The notes under the pieces are model-generated. The model was not told the origin of the DNA. It did not search any database and worked only from the letters and a program-made list of their open reading frames with translations. From an uncultured Allobosea sp. (GTDB lineage: Bacteria; Pseudomonadota; Alphaproteobacteria; Rhizobiales; Beijerinckiaceae), in assembly GCF_945957345.1 (NCBI RefSeq), contig NZ_CAMFKW010000020.1, positions 19,885 through 83,884 of the forward strand: a DNA stretch of 64,000 nucleotides, written 5' to 3'. The translations under genes and the position numbers were made by a program. Every line of letters begins with the position of its first letter. Positions within the stretch are counted from its first letter, which is position 1. This document shows positions 53,357 to 61,846 of the stretch, one piece after another.

Positions 53357-54331
53357 TCAGGCCACACCCATCGCCAGCAGGTCATGGACATGCACCAGCC
53401 CGGCCGGGCGATCTTCCGCATCCACCACGATCAGCGCGGTGATCCGGCTGCGGTTGACCAGTTCCAGCGCCTCTACGGCCAGTGTGTCGAGGCCGATCCG
53501 GCGCGGATTCGCGGTCATGATGTCGCGCGCCCGGAGCGAGGCGCCACCACCCATCGCAGCCTTGCGACGCAGGTCGCCATCGGTGACCACGCCCGCGAGC
53601 TTGCCGTCGAGGTCCATCACCACGGCGCAGCCGAAGCCCTTGTCGGAGATCATCGCGATAACGTCCGGCAGCAGCGTGTCGAGGCCGATCAGCGGCAATT
53701 CGGTGCCCCGATGCATGATGCTCTCGACCGTCTTGAGCTGCGCGCCGAGCTTGCCGCCGGGGTGGTAGACGAAGAAATCCTGCCGCGAGAACCCGCGCGC
53801 CTCCAGCAAAGCCACCGCCAGAGCATCGCCGAGCGCCATCTGCATCGTCGTCGAGGTCGTCGGCGCGAGCCCGTTCGGGCAGGCTTCCGTCGCCTTGGGC
53901 AGAACGAGCGCGATATCCGCCTCCTTGCCCAGCGTGCTCTCGGCATTGGCTGTGATCGCGATCAGCCCGACACGGAAGCGGCGCGTGTAGCCGACGAGCG
54001 CGGCAAGCTCGACGGCTTCTCCGGACCAGGACAGCGCGATCACGACATCTTCAGGCTGAACCATGCCGAGATCGCCATGGCTCGCCTCGGCCGGATGGAC
54101 GAAATGCGCGGGCGTGCCGGTCGAGGCCAGCGTCGCCGTCAGCTTGCGCCCGACATGGCCGGACTTGCCCATGCCCGAGACGATCACGCGCCCGCTCGAC
54201 GCCCGGATCATCGCGATAGCCTCGGCAAAAGGCCCGCCCAGCCCGTTCGCAAGCGCGGCGTGGAGCGCGTCGAGCCCGGCGCGTTCGGTGGCGATGGTGC
54301 GGAGAGCGGAGTCGCGAATATCGGCTATCAT
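53357..54331 (-). CDS. kdsD: Arabinose-5-phosphate isomerase (KpsF/GutQ/KdsD family)
   Basis: A 324-residue enzyme that converts ribulose 5-phosphate to arabinose 5-phosphate for KDO synthesis in LPS. The start MIADIRDSALRTIATERAGL is the family N-terminus; upstream in-frame starts run into the divergent promoter. The SIS domain has RVIVSGMGKSGHVGRKLTAT, THE-like HPAEASHGDLGMV and ALSWSGEAVEL. Two CBS domains follow (ESIMHRGTELPLIGLDTLLP; ARDIMTANPRRIGLDTLAVE). It is divergent from an outer-membrane protein gene, with 103 bases between starts. Confidence 0.92.
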   Translation of the reverse strand: MIADIRDSALRTIATERAGLDALHAALANGLGGPFAEAIAMIRASSGRVIVSGMGKSGHVGRKLTATLASTGTPAHFVHPAEASHGDLGMVQPEDVVIALSWSGEAVELAALVGYTRRFRVGLIAITANAESTLGKEADIALVLPKATEACPNGLAPTTSTTMQMALGDALAVALLEARGFSRQDFFVYHPGGKLGAQLKTVESIMHRGTELPLIGLDTLLPDVIAMISDKGFGCAVVMDLDGKLAGVVTDGDLRRKAAMGGGASLRARDIMTANPRRIGLDTLAVEALELVNRSRITALIVVDAEDRPAGLVHVHDLLAMGVA

Positions 54332-54434
54332 GGCCGGCGCTGTAGCACGGCGCCCGCGATCATTTCCACCGCCTGCCACAGGTACGCCCCGCGTTGACGC
54401 CTCCTTAACCCTGTTCGTTCTAACTCCATTAACC

Positions 54435-56009
54435 ATGCGCGCCCTCCGCGCGCCCGTTATCTGGAGCCCTGCGACGCCCGTGTCCGGCCGCGCGACGACC
54501 CTGCTTCTGTCCAGCACGGCCCTGGCCGGGCTGGCGCTCGCCTGCGCAACGGCGCAGGCGCAGCAGATGCCGCGCGGCAATCTCAGGACGGGCACGCCGA
54601 CTTATGTCGCACAGCAGCCCGCGCCCCCGCAGCCCGATCCGACTCAGGCCGCGCCCGGACCCGATACCGGAGATGCTGCCAGCCCGGCCCTGCGGCAAAG
54701 CTCCTCCATCTCCGGGCGGCAGCCGCCGCGCGCCAGCAAGCCCGTGCAAGCCCCGGCGCTGCGCGGCGTCACCCAGCGCCCGGTCCGGATGGAGCCGCCG
54801 GCAGTCACGGTCATGCCCCCTCCACCCGCCCCGCCCCCGCCGCGGCGGAAGCGGCCTGCGGTCGATGAAGACCCCTATGCTCCGCTCGGCATCCGGCTCG
54901 GCTCGATCACGTTGCGCCCGGCGATCACCAACTCGATCGGCTACGACACCAATCCGCAACGCACGACAGCAACGGGCGCCAAGGGCTCTCCCTATAGCCG
55001 TTACGAGGGCGAGGTGGCTATCCAGTCCGACTGGAACGTCCACGAGCTCAAAGGCCAATTGCGCGGCGGCTATCTCCAATACTTCCGGAACAAGGAAGCC
55101 TCACGCCCGGATGCGGACGGCAATCTCGACCTGCGGCTCGATATGAGCCGCGATACGCGCATCCTCCTGGAATCGCGCGCCAAGCTCGACACGCAGCGCC
55201 CGGGCTCGCCTGACTTGACCTCCGCCGTGACCGGCCGCCCGCAGACCTACCAATATGGCGGCTCGGCCGGCATCACCCACGACATCAACCGTCTGCAATT
55301 GACGCTGCGCGGCTCGGTCGATCGCAGCGACTACGAGGATGCGCATCTGACCAGCGGCGCGCTGCTCTCGCAGAAGGATCGCAACCAGACGCAATACGGG
55401 TTGCGCCTGCGCGCCTCCTATGAGGTCACGCCCGGATTCAAGCCCTTCGTCCAGGCCGAGATCGACCAGCGCGAATTCGACGAGAAGGCCGATTCCAACG
55501 GCTATATGCGCTCTTCGAACGGCATGACCGGGCGCATCGGCACGAGTTTCGAGATCAGCCGACAGCTCACCGGCGAAATCTCCGGCGGCTATCAGGACCG
55601 GAAATACGAAGACACGCGCCTGAAGAACCTGCGCGGCTTCGTCGGCGACGCCGCGATCCTGTGGTCCCCGACCCCGCTGACGACGGTGACGCTGCGCGGC
55701 GGCGCCGAACTCGGCGACACCACCATCCCCGGCTCCTCGGGCACGACCGCACGGCGTGTCACACTGGAAGTGGCGCATGCGCTGCGCCGCAACCTCACCG
55801 TCACTGGCTTCACCAATTTCACCCGGACCGAATACGACGGGCAGGGCCTGCGCGAAGACAGCATGAATGTCGGCGCGCGGCTCGAATACAAGCTGACGCG
55901 TACCTTCGCCATCCGCGCGAGCTTCACCCATGAGCGCCTGAACTCGACGGCGCAGGGCTCCGACTACACCGCGAATGTCTCGCTGGTGGGCTTGAGGGTG
56001 CAGTTCTGA
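54435..56009 (+). CDS. Outer-membrane beta-barrel protein (BBP2-like)
   Basis: A 524-residue exported protein. The start MRALRAPVIWSPATPVSGRA leads to a signal peptide ending near ATAQAQ. Residues 45-145 are disordered and Pro/Arg-rich (VMPPPPAPPPPRRKRP). Residues about 155-524 show alternating beta strands (YSRYEGEVAIQSDWNVHELK; LRLRASYEVTPGFKPFVQAE) and end in the outer-membrane insertion signal VSLVGLRVQF, with a terminal Phe. This matches the putative beta-barrel porin 2 family seen in exopolysaccharide and envelope gene sets. The substrate is unknown. Repeat copy C begins eight bases after its stop. Confidence 0.85.
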   Translation: MRALRAPVIWSPATPVSGRATTLLLSSTALAGLALACATAQAQQMPRGNLRTGTPTYVAQQPAPPQPDPTQAAPGPDTGDAASPALRQSSSISGRQPPRASKPVQAPALRGVTQRPVRMEPPAVTVMPPPPAPPPPRRKRPAVDEDPYAPLGIRLGSITLRPAITNSIGYDTNPQRTTATGAKGSPYSRYEGEVAIQSDWNVHELKGQLRGGYLQYFRNKEASRPDADGNLDLRLDMSRDTRILLESRAKLDTQRPGSPDLTSAVTGRPQTYQYGGSAGITHDINRLQLTLRGSVDRSDYEDAHLTSGALLSQKDRNQTQYGLRLRASYEVTPGFKPFVQAEIDQREFDEKADSNGYMRSSNGMTGRIGTSFEISRQLTGEISGGYQDRKYEDTRLKNLRGFVGDAAILWSPTPLTTVTLRGGAELGDTTIPGSSGTTARRVTLEVAHALRRNLTVTGFTNFTRTEYDGQGLREDSMNVGARLEYKLTRTFAIRASFTHERLNSTAQGSDYTANVSLVGLRVQF

Positions 56010-56016
56010 TCCCCAC

Positions 56017-56109
56017 CGTCATGCTCGCCCTTGTGGCGAGCATCCACGGCTTGAACACTGCACGCGCCGAAGAAAGACGTGGATGGTCGGGACAAGCCCG
56101 ACCATGACG
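56017..56109. repeat. Cloverleaf-like palindromic repeat, copy C
   Basis: About 93 bases between the convergent ends of the barrel-protein gene and pepF. It is nearly identical to copy B, in the same orientation, and reversed relative to copy A. Nested hairpins (ATGCTCGCC-CTTGT-GGCGAGCAT and ATGGTCGGG-ACAAG-CCCGACCAT) lie inside outer arms that begin CGTCATG. Confidence 0.85.
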
Positions 56110-56117
56110 ATCCAGCC

Positions 56118-57959
56118 TCACTCCATCCCTTCGAGCTCGATGATCATACCCTCGATCATCCGAAGGCCGATCTGCCAGAAACCAGGGTCCTTCGCATCGA
56201 GCCCGAAGGGCGCGAGCAGCTCGGAATAGGGCTTGCTGCCGCCGGCCGAGAGCAGCGCGAAATAGCGTTCCTGGAAGCCTTCGGCGGCGTTCTGGTAAAC
56301 GCCGTAGAGCGAATTCACCAGGCAATCTCCGAAGGCATAGGCATAGACGTAGAAGGGCGAATGGATGAAGTGCGGGATGTAGCACCAATAGGGCTCATAT
56401 CCCGCCGACAGCCGGATCGCCGGACCGAGGCTCTCTTCCTGGACGCTCATCCAGATCTCGCAGAGCGCTTCCGGTGTCAGCTCGCCTTCGCGACGCGCTT
56501 CATGGACCTTGCGCTCGAAAGTGTAGAAGGCGATCTGGCGCACGACCGTGTTGATCATGTCCTCGACCTTGGCCGCCAGCATCGCCTTGCGCTGCTTCTT
56601 GTCGTTGGTCGAATCGAGCAGCTTGCGGAAGGTCAGCATCTCACCGAAGACGCTCGCCGTCTCGGCCAGCGTCAGCGGCGTCGGCGCCATCAGAGCTCCG
56701 TTCGGCGCCGCCAGCACCTGATGCACGCCATGGCCGAGCTCATGCGCGAGCGTCATCACGTCGCGCGGTTTGCCTTGGTAGTTCAGCAGCACATACGGAT
56801 GCGCGGATGGCACGGTCGGATGCGCAAACGCGCCCGGCGCCTTGCCGGGGCGCGGCGGCGCGTCGATCCAGCGCTCGTCGAAGAAACGCTTGGCGATCGC
56901 CGCCATCTCCGGCGAGAAAGCGCCATAGGCGGAGAGCACGGTCTCGCGCGCCTCGGTCCAGGGAATCGTGCGCTGCTCGACCTGCGGCAGCGGCGCGTTG
57001 CGGTCCCAGAAGTCCAGCTCCTCGCGGCCGAACCACTTCGCCTTCAGGCGATAATAGCGGTGCGATAGGCGCGGATAGGCTTCGCGAACGGCCGCGACGA
57101 GAGCGTCCACGACCTCGCGCTCGACCCGGTTGGCGAGGTGACGGGAATCCGCGACATCCTCGAATTTCCGCCAGCGGTCGGAGATTTCCTTGTCCTTGGC
57201 CAGCGTATTGGTGATCAGCGCGAAGATGCGGAGTTCCTTGCGGAACACCGTGCTCAGCGCCTCGGCCGCCTTGCGCCGGACCTCGCCATCGCTGTCCTGC
57301 AGCTTGTTGAGCGTGAGTTCGAGCGTCAGCTCCTCGCCCTCGACGGTGAAGCGCAGCGAGGCGATGGTCTCGTCGAAGAGTCGGTTCCAGGCGGCCGCGC
57401 CCGTCATCGACTTCTCGTGGAACAAAGCCTCGATCCGGTCGTCGAGCTGGTGCGGCTTGTCCTTGGCGAGATCCTCCAGCCATGGCTTCCAATGGGAGAG
57501 CGGCGCCTGGGCCGCGACCTTCGCCAGCAAGGCGGGCTCGATCCGGTTCAGCTCGAGCTCGAAGAACAGGAGCTCGGTGATCGCGGCGTTCAACTTGTCT
57601 TGGGTGTCGCCATAGAACTTGGCGCGCTGCGGATCGGTGGTGTCGCCGGAATAGACCAGGCCGGCATAGGCGCCGATCCGGCCGAGCAGATCACTGAGGC
57701 TTTCATAGCTCTTCACTGCGGCAGCAAGCGTCGCGCTGCCGTCCGGCGCGGCGGCGAGATCGGCAAGCTTGCCGCGATAGCGGCCGGCCAGCGCCTGCGC
57801 CTCGGCAAGGCCGCGCTCCAGATCGCCCTTGAACTCCGGCGATTCGATGCCGGGATAGAGATGGGTCAGGTCCCATTCCGGCAATTCGCCGGTGGTCTGG
57901 ACCGATTTTGCCGCCCCCGCCTTGGTGGCGGAACGCAGGACGGTGTCATGAAAACCCAT
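56118..57959 (-). CDS. pepF: M3-family oligoendopeptidase
   Basis: A 613-residue zinc peptidase of the PepF type, which cuts oligopeptides in the cytosol. The start MGFHDTVLRSATKAGAAKSV has GAGG upstream; two earlier ATGs in frame are less likely. The zinc motif is HELGH (His406, Glu407, His410) in VMTLAHELGHGVHQ, and the third ligand region reads PLTLAETASVFGEML. The late HFIHSPFYVYAYAFGDCLVN segment is typical of this family. There is no signal peptide. It is divergent from the response regulator gene and ends against repeat copy C. Confidence 0.93.
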   Translation of the reverse strand: MGFHDTVLRSATKAGAAKSVQTTGELPEWDLTHLYPGIESPEFKGDLERGLAEAQALAGRYRGKLADLAAAPDGSATLAAAVKSYESLSDLLGRIGAYAGLVYSGDTTDPQRAKFYGDTQDKLNAAITELLFFELELNRIEPALLAKVAAQAPLSHWKPWLEDLAKDKPHQLDDRIEALFHEKSMTGAAAWNRLFDETIASLRFTVEGEELTLELTLNKLQDSDGEVRRKAAEALSTVFRKELRIFALITNTLAKDKEISDRWRKFEDVADSRHLANRVEREVVDALVAAVREAYPRLSHRYYRLKAKWFGREELDFWDRNAPLPQVEQRTIPWTEARETVLSAYGAFSPEMAAIAKRFFDERWIDAPPRPGKAPGAFAHPTVPSAHPYVLLNYQGKPRDVMTLAHELGHGVHQVLAAPNGALMAPTPLTLAETASVFGEMLTFRKLLDSTNDKKQRKAMLAAKVEDMINTVVRQIAFYTFERKVHEARREGELTPEALCEIWMSVQEESLGPAIRLSAGYEPYWCYIPHFIHSPFYVYAYAFGDCLVNSLYGVYQNAAEGFQERYFALLSAGGSKPYSELLAPFGLDAKDPGFWQIGLRMIEGMIIELEGME

Positions 57960-58138
57960 TCGCTCGATACCTCTGCGCACTGAAACGAGCCTCATCCTTA
58001 GGCCGGCACGGGCCAAGCGATCAACGGCCGCGGCTTAAACCCCGCTTAACCCTTCTGGCCGACCATGCCCCAGAACGGAACAGATGATTCCGCCTGCGGC
58101 CAAGATTTCTTTCATGCTGCACGGGCTTTCGAGGTGCC

Positions 58139-59635
58139 ATGACCGATACCGTCCTCATCGTCGATGACGATCCCGTCCAGCGCCGCCTGCTCGACGCGAT
58201 GCTGAAGCGTTTCGGCTACGATGTGGCGAGCGCCGAGAACGGCGAGACGGCGCTTGCCCTGCTCGGGCTGCCCGAGGGCGAGCGCTTCAGCGCCATCGTG
58301 CTCGACCTCAACATGCCCGGCCTCGACGGCATGGGCGTGCTGGCGGCCCTTCGGGAGCGCGGCATCGAGATCCCCGTCATCGTCCAGACTGCGAACGGGT
58401 CGATCGAGACCGTCGTTTCCGCCATGCGGGCGGGCGCGGTCGATTTCGTGGTCAAGCCCGTCGGCGCCGAGCGCCTGCAGGTCTCGCTGCGAAACGCGCT
58501 TAAGCTCGGCGCACTCGAGCACGAGCTGCGCCATATCAAGCGCCGCGCCTCCAACACGCTGGGCTTCCGCGACCTCGCGACCAAGAGCCCGGACATGGCC
58601 CGCGTCGTCCGCCTGGCCGAGCGCGCGGCGAAATCGAACATCCCGATTCTGATCGAAGGCGAATCCGGCGTCGGCAAGGAGGTGCTGGCCCGCGCCATCC
58701 AGGGCTCCAGCGACCGCAAGGGCAAGCCTTTCGTCACGGTGAACTGCGGTGCGATCCCGCATAACCTCGTCGAATCCATTCTGTTCGGCCATGAGAAGGG
58801 CGCCTTCACCGGCGCGACCGAGCGCCATCTCGGCAAGTTCGTCGAGGCCAATGGCGGCACGCTCTTCCTCGACGAGGTCGGCGAATTGCCGCTCGATGCC
58901 CAGGTCAAATTGCTGCGCGCCATCCAGGAGGGCGAGGTCGACCCCGTCGGCGGCAAGAAATCGGTGCGCGTCGACATCCGCTTGATCTCAGCCACCAACA
59001 AGAGTCTGCTCGACCAGGTGAAGCGCGGCGAATTCCGCGAGGACCTGTATTACCGCCTCAACGTCTTCCCGATCACGCTGCCGCCTTTGCGCCAGCGCCG
59101 CGAGGACATCGCCGATCTCGCCCGCGGCTTCCTCGCCCGCTTCGCCGCCGAGGAGGGCCGCAAGCTCTCGGGGCTTACGGCCGAGGCTGCTGCCCTGATC
59201 ACTGGCTACGATTGGCCGGGCAATGTCCGCCAGCTCGAAAACGCCGTATTCCGCGCGGTCGTGCTGGCCGACGGGCCTGAGCTCGACGTCTCCGAATTCC
59301 CGCAGATCGCCGCGCAGATGGACGGTTACGAGATCCGGATTCCGCCCGCCCCCGCGCCGCTCGCCCGGTCCGAGGCGCAAGGCGAGCCGCCGCCGCGCAT
59401 CATCCAGATGCCGGTGCGGGACCCCAACGCACTCGACCTCGTCACCGGCTCCGACATGCGCAAGCTCGACGACCTCGAACGCGAGATCATCACCTTCGCT
59501 CTGGCGCATTACCGCGGCCACATGTCCGAGGTCTCGCGCAAGCTCGGAATCGGTCGCTCGACGCTCTACCGCAAGCTCAAAGATTACGGGTTGATCGAGA
59601 GCGAATCGAACGGCGACGAAACCGACGCGGCATGA
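58139..59635 (+). CDS. Sigma-54-dependent response regulator (NtrC family)
   Basis: A 498-residue regulator. The receiver domain (1-125) has the acidic pocket at residues 9-11 (IVDDDP), phospho-acceptor Asp56 (IVLDLNMPG) and Lys106. The AAA+ domain has Walker A GESGVGKE (174-181), the sigma-54 contact GAFTGA (221-226) and Walker B TLFLDE. The C-terminal Fis-type helix-turn-helix reads MSEVSRKLGIGRSTLYRKL. It activates sigma-54 promoters when phosphorylated. No histidine kinase gene is adjacent, so its partner is elsewhere. Its target is not clear; the L,D-transpeptidase gene follows after about 100 bases. Confidence 0.93.
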   Translation: MTDTVLIVDDDPVQRRLLDAMLKRFGYDVASAENGETALALLGLPEGERFSAIVLDLNMPGLDGMGVLAALRERGIEIPVIVQTANGSIETVVSAMRAGAVDFVVKPVGAERLQVSLRNALKLGALEHELRHIKRRASNTLGFRDLATKSPDMARVVRLAERAAKSNIPILIEGESGVGKEVLARAIQGSSDRKGKPFVTVNCGAIPHNLVESILFGHEKGAFTGATERHLGKFVEANGGTLFLDEVGELPLDAQVKLLRAIQEGEVDPVGGKKSVRVDIRLISATNKSLLDQVKRGEFREDLYYRLNVFPITLPPLRQRREDIADLARGFLARFAAEEGRKLSGLTAEAAALITGYDWPGNVRQLENAVFRAVVLADGPELDVSEFPQIAAQMDGYEIRIPPAPAPLARSEAQGEPPPRIIQMPVRDPNALDLVTGSDMRKLDDLEREIITFALAHYRGHMSEVSRKLGIGRSTLYRKLKDYGLIESESNGDETDAA

Positions 59636-59740
59636 CCTGCAACTAACCGAATGCGGTGGTCTGTTGCACCGCCGCATCTTGTTTCAACCAGCCGAGTCAC
59701 GCAGGAATGGCGGAGTTCGGCAGCAATCGGGATAGCGACC

Positions 59741-61657
59741 ATGCGTCCTCGCCATTGGGCGAAACTGACCTCGGCATCCGCCTTGGCCATCATTCTGGGA
59801 TGCCTCCCGCTCCGCGCCGAGACCCCTCTCAATACCGATGCGACGCTCGGCATTCCGCTGCCGGAGCAGCCGGAGCTCAAGCTTTCAGACGCAGCGCCTG
59901 CGGCCGCCCCAGCGCAGGCAGCAGCCGCGCCGGAACACTCCGCCGACGCGGAGATCGTCACCGGCACCGTCACGACCGGAAGCCGCCCGCTGGACCCGGC
60001 GAAGCAGGATGCCGCCGCGCCGCTCGACGTGACCGAGGAACCGGTCACGCTCAACATCCCCGCCATCGAGATGCCGGCGGCAGACCCGGCCCTGACGCCC
60101 GTCGTCAAACCGCCGGAGCCGGCCGAGGCCGCCCCCCAGCCCGGGCCGTTGCGCGCGGTCGAGCCGCTGGTGCCGCTGCCGGAGGTGCCGAAGGTCGTCA
60201 TCGCGCTGCCGCCGGGCTCCGAATTCTCCGCCGCCATCGCCGCCGCGCTGCCTGAAGCCTTGACGGTCCGCCGCCTCGGCGAGCGCGAGCGCAGCGAGAT
60301 CATCGCAGCCTATCAAGCCAATGAGAACCGTCCCTTCTGGGTCGGCGCCAAGGGCTGGAACGAGGCCGGCAAGCGCATTGCGACGCAACTCAGCCGCGCG
60401 AGCGAGGATGGCCTGCGCCCGAACGACTATGCGCTGCCCGTGTTCGAGGCGAGCGACAAGGCCAAGCTCGCCGAGGCCGATATCCGCCTCTCGGCCATCG
60501 CCGTGCTCTATGCCCGCGACGCCCGCGGCGGCCGCCTCAACCCGCGCCAGCTCTCGAAGCTGATCACGCCGACGCTCTACCTGCCTTCCGCGACCGAGGT
60601 GCTCTCGGAAATGGCTGGCGCGGCCGACGCCGGCGCGGTGCTCGCCGCCTACAACCCGCCGCATGAGGGCTATCGCCGCCTCAAGGCCAAGCTCGCGGAG
60701 ATGCGCGAGCATCTCGACGATACCCCGCTGGTGCGCATCCCCGCCGGCCCGCCGCTCAAGCTCGGCATGCGCGACGAGCGCGTGCCGCTGGTGCGGGCGC
60801 GCCTCGGCCTCGGCCCGATCGAGGAGCCGGTCTTCGACCGCTCGACCGCGCTGGCTTTGGCCGATTTCCAGAAGAAGGCTGGCCTCCCCGCCAACGGCAT
60901 CCTGAGCGAGCGGACGCTGGCCGCGCTCGGCAAGCCGGCGAGCGCGCGCGGCGAGGAAGACATCATCGCGCAGATGGAGCGCTGGCGCTGGTTGCCGCCC
61001 GATCTCGGCACCGACCACATCATCGCCAATATCCCGGAGATGCGGGTCCGCGTCATCCGCTCCGGCAAGGTCGTGCACGAGACCCGCGCCATCATCGGCA
61101 AGCCGGAATCGGCGACGCCCATCTTCTCGCACAAGATGGACCACGTCATCGTCAACCCGTCCTGGTATGTACCGCCCTCGATCCTGAAGAAGGAATTCCT
61201 GCCGGGCCTCGCCGCCGATCCGAACTATGCCGCCAAGCGCGGCTATGTCGTGACCCGCACCAAGAGCGGCGGCATCTCGGTGCGGCAGCCGCCGGGCGAG
61301 CGCAATGCGCTCGGCTGGATCAAGTTCATGTTCCCGAACGAGCATGCGGTCTATCTGCACGACACCCCGAATCGCCGCCTGTTCGCGGGGGAGAGGCGCG
61401 CGCTCAGCCATGGCTGCGTCCGCGTCGAGAACCCCTTCGCGCTCGCCGACCAGGTGCTCGGCCCGGAATGGACGCATGAGCGCCTGAAGCGCCTGATCGG
61501 CTCGGGCGAGCGCCGCATCAACCTGCCGCAGCCCCTGCCGATCCACCTCGTCTACAACACCATCGTCGTCGGCGAGGACGGCCATATCACCCGCTTCGAC
61601 GACGTCTATGGTTTCCACAGGCTGGTCCGGCAGGCGCTCGAGCAGCAGGGCGGCTGA
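59741..61657 (+). CDS. L,D-transpeptidase, YcbB/LdtD type
   Basis: A 638-residue periplasmic enzyme that makes 3-3 crosslinks in peptidoglycan. The start MRPRHWAKLTSASALAIILG gives a signal peptide ending near LPLRAE; an earlier in-frame start (59651) would mask it. A Pro/Ala-rich stretch is followed by a scaffold domain and a peptidoglycan-binding module (LGMRDERVPLVRARLGLGPI, STALALADFQKKAGLPANGI). The YkuD domain has VIVNPSWYVPPSILKKEFLP, and the catalytic Cys559 sits in ALSHGCVRVENPFALADQVL. Rhizobia rely on 3-3 crosslinks for polar growth. A strong terminator follows. Confidence 0.93.
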   Translation: MRPRHWAKLTSASALAIILGCLPLRAETPLNTDATLGIPLPEQPELKLSDAAPAAAPAQAAAAPEHSADAEIVTGTVTTGSRPLDPAKQDAAAPLDVTEEPVTLNIPAIEMPAADPALTPVVKPPEPAEAAPQPGPLRAVEPLVPLPEVPKVVIALPPGSEFSAAIAAALPEALTVRRLGERERSEIIAAYQANENRPFWVGAKGWNEAGKRIATQLSRASEDGLRPNDYALPVFEASDKAKLAEADIRLSAIAVLYARDARGGRLNPRQLSKLITPTLYLPSATEVLSEMAGAADAGAVLAAYNPPHEGYRRLKAKLAEMREHLDDTPLVRIPAGPPLKLGMRDERVPLVRARLGLGPIEEPVFDRSTALALADFQKKAGLPANGILSERTLAALGKPASARGEEDIIAQMERWRWLPPDLGTDHIIANIPEMRVRVIRSGKVVHETRAIIGKPESATPIFSHKMDHVIVNPSWYVPPSILKKEFLPGLAADPNYAAKRGYVVTRTKSGGISVRQPPGERNALGWIKFMFPNEHAVYLHDTPNRRLFAGERRALSHGCVRVENPFALADQVLGPEWTHERLKRLIGSGERRINLPQPLPIHLVYNTIVVGEDGHITRFDDVYGFHRLVRQALEQQGG

Positions 61658-61668
61658 GGATTCCAAGG

Positions 61669-61698
61669 AAAAGGTGCCCTCACCTATGGGCACCTTTT
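61669..61698 (+). terminator. Intrinsic terminator of the L,D-transpeptidase gene
   Basis: An 11-bp stem AAAAGGTGCCC/GGGCACCTTTT around an 8-base loop, 12 bases after the stop codon and ending in TTTT. Confidence 0.85.
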
Positions 61699-61846
61699 CG
61701 CCATGATCCCACTTTAGCCACCTTCCGCAGGAATTTCTCGGCGCGGCGATTGCCGGCTCGCTAACGAGACGTTAACGCTTCTCCGCAACTGTTCGTTCAC
61801 GTTTATCGCACCGCTTCGGCGGGAGCACCGAGACGGGTCAGACAGA

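Noticed and set aside
59885..61693. 602-codon minus-strand open frame opposite the L,D-transpeptidase gene
   Set aside because: The plus strand has a signal peptide and the SHGCVR catalytic motif. The opposite frame lacks any domain.
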